Assembly (NCBI GenBank): GCA_947179485.1
Contig: OX359245.1
Span: 47,665,067 to 47,729,066 of the forward strand
Direction of reading: 5' to 3'
DNA length: 64,000 bases
Source of the DNA: Allacma fusca
Lineage: Eukaryota > Arthropoda > Collembola > Symphypleona > Sminthuridae
The position numbers and the translations under genes are program-made. A model generated the notes under the pieces. The model saw nothing but the letters and a program-made list of their open reading frames with translations. It was not told where the DNA came from and searched no databases. Of the stretch, positions 49,501-56,000 are shown in pieces. How positions within the stretch are numbered: position 1 is the first letter of the stretch; the number at the start of each line of letters is the position of its first letter.

Positions 49501-50194
49501 GTTCATGTGGTACTACTTGGATACTCTTGGGGCAAAATTTCTGCAAATAATATACGGCCGCAGCAGAGATTGTTGACATCGCCGCTCCTGAGTCCACAAC
49601 TGCTCTCATTTTGATAGGATAAGCCGCTATATTTAAATGATAAATGTCTTGATTTTTCCGGTAGGTTTGATTCCAGAGCCTCAAGAATTCGCATCCCATC
49701 CTCTCTTCCTCTGAAAGAGTCTCTATCTGGTGCTTTGAATCTTGAATATCAACCCTGGCAATTTTGTCCGATTTGTGGATTGACCTGAGAGCCATTCGTT
49801 TACGGGTTCTGAGCATGAGAGTAGGGGCTCGGTTCTGATCTCGTACCCTCTCTGTTTCTTCCATATACTCTACTGATTTGAAATTGTCTTGGGTAGGAGT
49901 ACGTTGAGTGAGTTCCTCTTCTAAATCCTCTGACCTTTCTTCTATACTTTCGAATCTTCCATTTTCTTCTTTCGGGAAAGAACTTCGGGGGTGTTCTTTT
50001 TCTGTACTAATTTTCTTTTTGACATTTTCAGGGACTGTCTCCGGAATGTTGATGTGTGAAAACGGATCTTCTGGGGAGCCATTTAAATTTTCAATGTTCA
50101 AAGGTGGTTGGCTCATTTCATCTGGCCAAGCAATGGGAAAATCTTGCGAAGGTAATTCTCTAAAAAATAATGGCTCGCTTGTTACCATTGACAT
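43535..50194 (-). CDS. pol: Pol polyprotein: PR-RT-RNase H-integrase with giant C-terminal tail
   Basis: 2219 residues are counted from the first ATG; the frame is open back to 50,407, overlapping gag, and is reached by -1 frameshifting. Order: acidic N-terminal region; aspartic protease with DSGA (about 201-204); linker; RT (about 600-800) with DALQGF, LPFGYKNSPAEY and YIDD (about 758); RNase H with TDAS, GERE and HTDHKAL; integrase with an HHCC zinc site (about 1127-1168) and catalytic Asp1198, Asp1258, Glu1294 (D-x59-D-x35-E); GPY/F module (WIGPYQIVE, about 1423). All catalytic residues are present. After about residue 1475 come some 745 residues rich in Ser, Pro, Glu, Asn and Arg with no recognised fold; most gypsy Pols end soon after GPY/F. 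No chromodomain is seen. Stop at 43535. Confidence 0.95.
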   Translation of the reverse strand: MSMVTSEPLFFRELPSQDFPIAWPDEMSQPPLNIENLNGSPEDPFSHINIPETVPENVKKKISTEKEHPRSSFPKEENGRFESIEERSEDLEEELTQRTPTQDNFKSVEYMEETERVRDQNRAPTLMLRTRKRMALRSIHKSDKIARVDIQDSKHQIETLSEEERMGCEFLRLWNQTYRKNQDIYHLNIAAYPIKMRAVVDSGAAMSTISAAAVYYLQKFCPKSIQVVPHEPRPFSMVLPGSGGTYNRSAILFFHVDDECSAPYNYRFCIIEDMDTLMLLGYNFNLRFGLLMDKVKHIILYQGKQHLPSDDQYGEDSEEGWIGTNSDWSFIDLDGPLTESSTPTWNSTEIKDKIQQHNPEPDLILFNEEESQIESSSSPPPKNDRKRRKNKDFTSDSSTSTQSFSSNYQDSHPVSSKGIPMSTLGEPENIRRISKSVFTKRPHEIPAMSWRQITVYSRDPSASGDITVTANPHQQKGILFGNTILRLRNGKAQTAILNPTKQHVTMPAIRYLGHYEPFDDANLIQMDDPRNKWISPEITGPERRKPFSLEEIKLGPNLDDDQRQRILEVINKFSDNFARSDDELGVVNFPPVVIDTGDKKPFHKYSYRLAHLEKQVLDEHVERNLKLGVIEPCVSPYNSPVIVVPKKRDEHGNLQHRVCVDLRELNDQVEQNTYPIPRVDDCLDHLSGAVWFITLDALQGFLQLLLAPESKLKTAFSTHRGNFCYNRLPFGYKNSPAEYQSMMDSILGNLKYTIALVYIDDLLIFAPDFDTLLVRLEMVLERAREFSLTFKLSKCHFGFNELHFLGHVISGEGSGPDPEKIQAVKDFPIPRNLKDVQSFLGFCNYYRTFVRNFAEIARPLHHLAKKDVSFNWGQPEDEAFQRLKLAMISAPVLDYFDPEATIRVVTDASNYQVGAACEQSRDGKTWRPIAYASRLMKPAEQKYTTGEREALACIFGFQQFRPYIYGRKIQLHTDHKALQCLTNLKDPHSRVARMQLEMAQQEKEIVYVPGSKIPHVDCLSRYPIRSIRIPVSDQNLHQIIGEEPIIQIILGGNVDIFKEHQRKESTLKKIIEELEAHGERTGNSHNRFNSKHALIHGLLFRVDYKLSEPYRLMVPSTLRGPILKLAHNDSLDGGHVGVFKTYQKLMKRYFWNNMREDILKYVEGCVTCQTANPRTTKPQGLMKIVPPPDDVFTRIAIDYVGPMEESRSGNRYIFVAIDHTSRFAWAAPCRTNTARDSCKILKKLIFDQIGVVPMIVSDNGPHFRGKEFQSFLRKHGVKHILISPNHPESNGNVERNNTEIKRYLRKYVSKYRDDWDEKLGLACKSHNQHVHKVTKYTPFSLVYAVQPRTKLDLLTAAAQVIQAPSPEEREEIRRDRVFRANLNTTREQEKRAKQFNKNRKPNNFQVGDLVWVADSSRRGLQLYWIGPYQIVEARGETSFVVEYRGNQLNKHRLIRVHSHKLKAYKPPVAWQNEYAEVFKHKVLTEFQNQTSFQEIRKEIKDTPNPKRPQLLSESLLSFDLGEDPANTIPLLDILRSHVPAVQKEGPLAAIIREEMNQTKTPQNPPPNSQSDQIVSQRRPTIISERSPIRTRARTRQEKLTQAQPDTHLIESQEGSIIWELLEIPPEYDQRLQRKSPLQDLNVLPNFVAVSSEDQEDLILSQVEPPTLRDETQDSSSILPDLGDDPPILFTPQGNQMNTPEPPSNSPRVAERSPSEDNRSRVNSKEVTPEMEPQLYTKPFTKTNYTPCKGVEHIYIPAVLPKELNSSHSQLTEYYRGKASIEFQLIPTAPGEADMIIKEKPQVIPVDEEFLQPSVSQKSGSGKAPPPHHQKSPKGSSGKSNSRETSQSDQSRNNEEDSQYYSPETKHSSMAFKNYRDSRQNISLASGSSRESLNISGGLQKSPFSPRNPLGNLTNHPELLTCNPIAASTPTEGRKLFEFSPESPEELNRSRIFTHVNDDASPDLFERKMDYSPFRLPLMKPFPEREETTVPSSTQMSGTPTRIESSEDSITLRKKARNKADENEENVSPRDNSPSLSNGSTTSTRRTSRSNTPRNSSGKDEAVAKRLSFAEALKNHINNSPDVPNHSRASSEYHAAVERISPDRQVSVVNPGLTQINQKLPPRSKVPKFRRDSEENSRTSQASARESRSKVSSKTASRTSRQSIPEMEIHPIPARPAAKLIAQKVFATSPVASVIEPRRTGRATTQTQFYQAGDFSRRRK

Positions 50195-50237
50195 CTGGGT
50201 TCCTGGATCATAAAGTTGATTTGGATGAGGCTGCCAA

Positions 50238-50262
50238 GTCTGGTCGTCCCCTAACGCCAGAC
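50238..50262 (-). promoter_or_regulatory. Frameshift-stimulating stem-loop candidate
   Basis: Six nucleotides after the slippery site the sense RNA reads GUCUGG (50262-50257), a 13-nt loop, then CCAGAC (50243-50238), a perfect 6-bp stem extendable by weaker pairs. The loop has GGGG, which could pair with CCUC just downstream to form a pseudoknot. Spacing fits known -1 frameshift signals. Confidence 0.6.
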
Positions 50263-51804
50263 CTAACAGTTTCCCTGGTTGTTGATTTGTTGTGGGGCGG
50301 GTTGGGGATTGGAGTTGCCCATGTTGTTGTTGTTTGATCTCTGAGGCTGATTGGCACTTCCTTGAGGGAAATTCCCTTGCTGTTGTTGCCCTGGACCATA
50401 TCCTCTGTTAGCCCACGCGGGTTGAGGACCTTGTAATTGTTGTTGATTATTACCACTAAAGTGGCCCTGGAATTGGTTCGGGTACTGTGATTGGTTCATT
50501 GGTTGAGCCTGATGGAAACCTTGACCAGGTATTTGAAACTGAGGTTGATTTTGGTCAAACTGATAACCTTCCTGATTCCGTTGATATACCTGATTCTGAT
50601 TCTGATACTGGAACTGGCTTTCGTTCTGGTTGCCAGAGTAGTTATTGAAGCCTTGATTTCGCGCCCTAAAATTATTATGATTGGGCGATGCTCCGAACTG
50701 TTGATTCTGATGGCCCCCCGAGTTATTCATGCTATGCGAGTAATTCTGATTTACAGGCACCATACCTCTGGGGTTTCCTCTCCGCGGCCTTTCATCAAAA
50801 AGCTGGGTCATCCGTCCCATGTTACCGTTTGCCAGGTCTCGGTTTAAATCGGCACAGTGCTTCATTAGGTGGTTGGTCCGAAGGCAGTAGTCACAATGTA
50901 GACCAGTTGTGAGGGTTCGGATGGACGTCTCCTGGAGCTGAGGAGCCTGAGATCCTGAAGTTGTGGAAGCGACGAATTTCTGTCCGGGATTCATTTCGGG
51001 GTCGTTCAGTAGGGAGTCCAAATTGACTACCAGTTCCTCTGTGGATTTGGCCGGAGTACAAGCGATGGCTGCGAACCTGGATGGGATCTTCTTCCTCGCC
51101 TCACTGATGATCTCCTCATCGGACATCTTTGGGTCCAGTTCCAGGCAGAGCCGGGTCAATTCTGCAACAAAAGTTTCAGCATCAGTACCAGGTTTCAACT
51201 TATAATTTTCTAAGTCGGCCTTTCTCTTGGCCTTCCTTTTAGAATGATCAAATCTTACACATAAGGCATTAACCACAAATTCCCAAATTTGCTCATTTGA
51301 TTTTGCCCCCTCACTCACAAAATTTCTGATTCTAGGAAACAAGGAAGCATACCAAATCTTCACGGACTTATCTGGAGACTCAGTGAACATCCTTCTCATG
51401 TCCTCGATAATGGAATCAAAACCAACAAAAAGTTTTACCCGTTGGGTTGCGACCTTGTTGGCAAAGCCCTGAGGTTCATCCTCGGAATAGTAGTGGCCCA
51501 CCTCCAAACGGAATTTTTCCAGTCTGCGGTAGTCCACTTCGGCGCTCTTGGGATCCGGCTTTGCCAAAAATCCTGGCGTGAGCACATTTCCAAATTTAGC
51601 TGGTGGGCACTGGAATCTCAAAAATCCTGTGGGTGGTTGTGTTTGAAGAGGGACTGGGTTCCCAATCAATCCTGGAGAACTTCTTGGTGGGACTGGTGGA
51701 CATATGACACCGCCTATTGTAGAGGGAGATACATTGTTAGATCCAGCGCCAATAACACTCTGGTCCACTAAATCCTTCTTGGTATCGTCGTCGGAGAGCG
51801 ACAT
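50263..51804 (-). CDS. gag: Gag capsid/nucleocapsid protein with Q/N-rich tail
   Basis: The structural protein of the LTR element, 513 residues from ATG 51804; a GTG two codons upstream is in frame but is not a plausible eukaryotic start. The middle (about 90-270) is helical and matches the expected capsid region by position. A canonical CCHC zinc knuckle follows (numbered from the GTG): Cys306-x2-Cys309-x4-His314-x4-Cys319, for RNA binding. The last ~160 residues are extremely rich in Gln, Asn, Gly and aromatic residues, resembling prion-like, condensate-forming sequences. Its 3' end overlaps the pol frame by about 145 nt and contains the frameshift site. No internal stop. Confidence 0.9.
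   Translation of the reverse strand: MSLSDDDTKKDLVDQSVIGAGSNNVSPSTIGGVICPPVPPRSSPGLIGNPVPLQTQPPTGFLRFQCPPAKFGNVLTPGFLAKPDPKSAEVDYRRLEKFRLEVGHYYSEDEPQGFANKVATQRVKLFVGFDSIIEDMRRMFTESPDKSVKIWYASLFPRIRNFVSEGAKSNEQIWEFVVNALCVRFDHSKRKAKRKADLENYKLKPGTDAETFVAELTRLCLELDPKMSDEEIISEARKKIPSRFAAIACTPAKSTEELVVNLDSLLNDPEMNPGQKFVASTTSGSQAPQLQETSIRTLTTGLHCDYCLRTNHLMKHCADLNRDLANGNMGRMTQLFDERPRRGNPRGMVPVNQNYSHSMNNSGGHQNQQFGASPNHNNFRARNQGFNNYSGNQNESQFQYQNQNQVYQRNQEGYQFDQNQPQFQIPGQGFHQAQPMNQSQYPNQFQGHFSGNNQQQLQGPQPAWANRGYGPGQQQQGNFPQGSANQPQRSNNNNMGNSNPQPAPQQINNQGNC
50269..50275 (-). promoter_or_regulatory. -1 ribosomal frameshift slippery site GGGAAAC
   Basis: In the gag frame the last codons are CAG GGA AAC TGT TAG. 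The heptamer G-GGA-AAC fits X-XXY-YYZ exactly and lies one codon before the gag stop. Slipping back one base enters the pol frame, which is open here. GGGAAAC is the gag-pro shift site of Mason-Pfizer-type retroviruses. A stem follows after 6 nt. Confidence 0.85.
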
Positions 51805-52224
51805 TCTCACTAATTAAAGGTTCCACAATTTCCAGGTAGGTACTGTACTATGAAACACACTAAATTATTAATTACTTGGTTGTAAATGCTTTTCCCAACT
51901 CTGAGAAAATTAAAAGAGTGAGTTAAACCCACAAAAAAATATTATGGAGTATCACAGATTACTACGATTATAATTTTTAGCCACACCAAGGAATGACCTT
52001 ACAAATGACAAATATTACTTACACAATTAGGTATTAGGAGTTTTCCTTACAATTAACTTTAAAAATTTGAATAAAATTGATAACCGAGGGTTATGACCTT
52101 AAATTGAACTAATGTCCTGAAAAGAGACCTGTAATCCTTACTAATTATTCATTATGTTTAGAGTTTTACATAATTGGAGGATTCCGAGGTTGACCAGAGG
52201 ACATCTCCAGGGGTGATAAGGTCC

Positions 52225-52234
52225 GCTCACCTTG
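52225..52234 (-). promoter_or_regulatory. Sense splice donor in the leader
   Basis: Sense strand reads CAAG|GTGAGC, close to consensus. Paired with the acceptor at 40,752-40,769 it would remove gag, pol and ORF3 and place ORF4 near the 5' end of an mRNA. Confidence 0.5.
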
Positions 52235-52354
52235 CCATACCTTAAAATGACTCGAAATGACTGGCTATAAAAGAAACCTATTTAAAATTATTTTCAAAAT
52301 GATTAATTTAAAATTATGTTACCCGATTGATACCGCTTTTTCTTTCTGTTCCAG

Positions 52355-52462
52355 GCTCTACAGGATTCGGGGATCTGCAAAGACCAGGGACACAGGATAG
52401 GCACTCGTCAACCCAAGTAGGGGTACTCGCTGCTGACCGCACCCAAAAAAGGGTTACCACAG
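52355..52462 (+). other. Candidate antisense exon in the gag leader
   Basis: On the plus strand, CTTTTTCTTTCTGTTCCAG ends at 52354 and CACAG|GTAAGT follows 52462. Both signals are strong. One frame is open through all 108 bases. It belongs to the series of plus-strand exon-like blocks in the gaps of this element. Confidence 0.35.
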
Positions 52463-52593
52463 GTAAGTTTCTGACGGTAACTTCTAAAGCTACCGGCCTA
52501 ATTCTCTAATTTTTACTACTTAAAAAACTAAAATAACTAAAATAATTAAAAATTTAGGCACTCGCTGTGACTGCTGAGGACGGTAGAAAGAAC

Positions 52594-52611
52594 GCCCGCT
52601 AACCTCCACCA
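52594..52611 (-). promoter_or_regulatory. Primer-binding site
   Basis: In the sense direction, one base after the 5' LTR, the sequence TGGTGGAGGTTAGCGGGC begins with TGG, complementary to a tRNA 3' CCA end. Its complement has the layout of a tRNA 3' end (CCA, discriminator A, 7-nt acceptor arm AACCTCC). I cannot name the tRNA. Confidence 0.65.
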
Positions 52612-52612
52612 A

Positions 52613-52885
52613 TGTGAGCACCCAGGCTTATTCCTAAAACTACCCTTAACAACTAATTACTAAATTACACTTAAAACTCTAACTTAAAACTATGGTGGCT
52701 TATGCCAATAAATGGAGCACGTCCTCTTCGTTTGACGGTTGGCAGGGTTCTTTCCTTTATTCATACTCTTTCCCACTCACTCATCACAAACCCACTTGCG
52801 CACTCTCCAGTGCCGCATCCTCACACACCCATACCCTAAGTCTATACAAATACATAATCATAAATATTATTAGATGCTCCTCTCA
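52613..52885 (-). repeat. 5' LTR (273 bp)
   Basis: TG...CA ends. The stretch 52753-52885 is identical to the other LTR; 52613-52752 is diverged and 16 bp longer. In sense orientation it has a TATA-like TATTTGTATA (52852-52843) and AATAAA (52761-52756). On the plus strand it has AATAAA (52707-52712), usable by an antisense transcript ending here. Confidence 0.93.
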
Positions 52886-52889
52886 ACGG
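52886..52889. repeat. Target-site duplication ACGG, right copy
   Basis: Matches ACGG at 39233-39236 exactly. Confidence 0.85.
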
Positions 52890-53040
52890 GACAAATTTTC
52901 AAGTGGCGTCAATCTTTTACGAATCTTAAACAAATGAAATGAATCATGCGTCCTTTTGCTTGTTGTGCTTTCGATTTTAATGTCTCAAGTTATTTTTAAT
53001 CACAACTTGTAGCAAAATTAGCATGTTGCTGGAAAGTTCG
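52890..53040 (+). repeat. R1, copy 3, right part
   Basis: Continues R1 after the LTR element: GAATCATGCGTCCTTTTG, then AATCACAACTTGTAGCA, matching 27,083-27,137 of copy 1. Confidence 0.65.
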
Positions 53041-56000
53041 TTGTTCAATAATCAATATTTAGCAGAGTAGCAAAATTGGAAAATATTATCAGCTCCCTCG
53101 AAATTGGAATATTAGCTGAATAAATAGTTCTGCACTACTACAAAAATATTCGAATCGGCGTCTAAATGTATTCCTTGTGTATCCGAGTCCGTTATAAAAT
53201 AATTTTAAAAAATTCCAAAAACCCAAACCCGTAAAGTAACACTTAATGTATTTTCCTAACCAAGTTGTAAGGCGACTAATAAAAATATACGCAATGTTTT
53301 TGCTAATACCTAGTTACAGCAAAACAAAACAATGATGTACGGTTTCAAAAGGAAAGAGTATTCCATTGGAAAGGTTTATTTTGGCGAGTTTAGTTAATTA
53401 TTTTTAATTTAAAGTCGAGTTTTGGAAATAAAACAATTTAACATATTGTAAATTCGATACAGCGACACAATAAATGCGCAAAAGTTTTGAAGCCCCTAAG
53501 CATAAATTTACTGGAAAATGTAGAAACTACATTGATTTTTTAAGTCCCATTCTTTGGACTGGACTTGAGACAAACGTTTTACGGAATCCTGCAATGACGC
53601 TACTGTAAAATTTGGAAAAAATTAAGTGTCACTGTAATTTTGATGTTGCGTGAGAAAATTAAACAGGTAGCTTTTATGAAACCAAATGTACCATGAAGAC
53701 TGAAACATTTCTAGTCGACGCTTGTGTATCAAGCCATGAAAATACCATCTTCTAACAAATGTTTTCGAATTCTCAAAATTATTGCAAATCACAAGAAGGA
53801 TATTCACAGATGCAGCTATGTTAGCACAACCTTGAAATATTCTGGAATCGGCGTCAAAGCTAATCATTTTTAAGAAAAGCCTGATTCAATGATTTTATTT
53901 TCCACATTTTATTCATGGATTTGTTTGTTTCAATTTAAATCAATTTTAACATATATTTTAGTCTGAAAATTTCCATAATAAACCAGTACTTCTGCATTAA
54001 AGTTGAGAAATTATAGAGTGGGAAGACTTATTTTTCTCACCTTGATTTCAACAGAAAGATTTAGACTGATGTCACTTTTGAAACCTTTCTTCTAATTTTA
54101 CAAAACAACCTATTTTTCAGTAAGTAGTCATCGATTCCCATGAAGGCCTAATTGTACAATGATTTCCGATGTTTAATTAACAGAGAGAACGTGCAAAGCA
54201 CATTAAATATCCAGTTTTTCCAATTCTGAGAATCCAATACTGTCCAAAGTTTTATATTTTTAATCTTGTTTAATGTCAAAACATTGCAATAATACTAAAA
54301 TTTTAGAAAATTTTAGAAGACAATTGTCTAGGAAGTTGAAGGATTGGATTTATTTTTTGAAGATCCCTTCAATGGCTTAGACGGAATGGGAGGGTTTTTG
54401 TGGACCCAGTGGTAATCAAGGTGTAAAGTTTTACTAGTATTTTGTGTCATTATTATTATCACTCTTTCTTTACAATGACAGTCATTAATTGAAATAATTA
54501 TCTGTAACACTTAGAACTGCACACCTTGCCGTAATATTAAAATAATGATAATAGTTATTATTCAAATTATATTAATAAATTAAACTGTATTAAATAATAT
54601 AGTGTGAAAAAATATATTTCCTGCAATAGTTGCATTTAAATATTTTCTTGTAAAATGCCTAACGGATATGCCTAATGGATCTCAATCAGTATTACTAGTT
54701 TCTTGCAAGCTTGTTTCATTGCCACCATGAAGTTCCACATAATTTTTATTTCGAGAATATTCACCCCACCGAATACCGTTTTTTGGAAAAAAAGTCCAGC
54801 GTGGAGAGACGTTTTAGAAACCGTACCGGGATCGGAACGGAAGAGAATAATTCCGCATTCCGATGACGTAAATGATGTAACATTTTCTGCGCCGATGCTC
54901 TGAACCGTCCCAGTCCCAATTTAAAAATAAAATATCATCAAGATATTTGGGTTGCGGGAAAATTAATATGCTAAGTTCAGACCAGGTTTTAATCAAACGT
55001 TTTTATCCAATCACAGTGTCCGCAGACCTATGCAATTTACATATTTAAAAATTCCTAAATGACATGCCCGAAAAAATATTAAATGACTTCAACTTATTAT
55101 AGGGGCGTGGGCATTATTTGTATTCAACTCACTTCTTTGAAAAGATTGAAACGACAGTCAAAATGTTTGAATTGATCCTTCCCATCGGACTCGTCAAGTG
55201 CTTCTGCATCATTTCGAAATAAAAATTAGAACCTTTTAAAAACCAAAATGTACCAAATAATTCAATAGTTTCGGAAAGATCTCCTTATAAAATACTTGAA
55301 GTTAGTCAAATAGTAGTAATCATGTGTTGTGCACAAACGTTGTGCAATACGCTGGGGCACAAAATAGAACAGTGGCTGTGTAAATGGATATCTTCATTTT
55401 GAGTAACTGACTTGTTTTCAAGTCCCAAATGAAACAGATTCCTTGAACATTTCGATAAGCAACTTTAATTTAAATTCCATTGTTTTCTCCCCAAGTTTGA
55501 GATGCTGGGGTTGATTAATTCTAATGATTTGCCTTTGTGTGGAAGAAATTGTTATGCAAAGCATTGTTTGCATTATAGTTTGCTCCAATAATTCCAGTCC
55601 TATCAGGGTTACGATGCATAATTTGAAATTAAGGGAATGGAATAACGTGGAGTGTTTTAATTAGTGAATTGAAGAACAGATAAGTGATATTGCTGAATGA
55701 CACTGTAGGGTATTTGTATTTTTCATCATCATTACCTTTATGTTATTAATTTTAAAAAATGTGTAAATACTTCAAGCAACATTTATACGGTTAGACTTGA
55801 GCACTTGAGATTTGCTTCCAAAACAACGACTAACATTGGTGCATAAAGATGCAAGATTATGGAAGTGAGTAATTCGTTCCGATGCTGACTGCGTTGTAAT
55901 TTTAAAGGTAAATACCATAAAAGTAGCTCAAGGCTTTTATAAACAAAACTTTCCATGCAACATACAAACTCCATGTAAATTATTATACTTATGACACTGT

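Larger units (their letters stand above)
51811..52612 (-). other. 5' leader of the LTR element
   Basis: About 800 bp of untranslated sequence between the 5' LTR and gag. It contains a strong sense splice donor (CAAG|GTGAGC, GT at 52230-52229) that could serve subgenomic mRNAs for ORF3 and ORF4. On the opposite strand it contains a donor CAG|GTAGGT after 51835 and a complete candidate exon at 52355-52462. Confidence 0.6.
39237..52885 (-). mobile_element. Ty3/gypsy-type LTR retrotransposon, 13.65 kb, four ORFs
   Basis: Bounded by LTRs with TG...CA ends and an exact ACGG duplication. All four ORFs run on the minus strand, so the 5' LTR is at the right. Order: LTR, primer-binding site, leader with a splice donor, gag, -1 frameshift, pol (PR-RT-RH-IN), 1.25-kb gap, ORF3, 0.6-kb gap, ORF4, polypurine tract, LTR. 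RT-RH-IN order and the GPY/F module after integrase place it in Ty3/gypsy (Metaviridae). It is large for the group because of a long Pol tail and two extra ORFs. No ORF has an internal stop or frameshift, so the copy could be competent, although its LTRs are not identical. Confidence 0.95.

Noticed and set aside
43944-50213. Many open frames opposite gag and pol
   Set aside because: They are shadows of the G+C-richer coding strand without splice-site support; only the gap-located exon-like blocks were kept as candidates.
51805-51810. Gag start at GTG 51810
   Set aside because: A eukaryotic element should use ATG; the in-frame ATG at 51804 is preferred.
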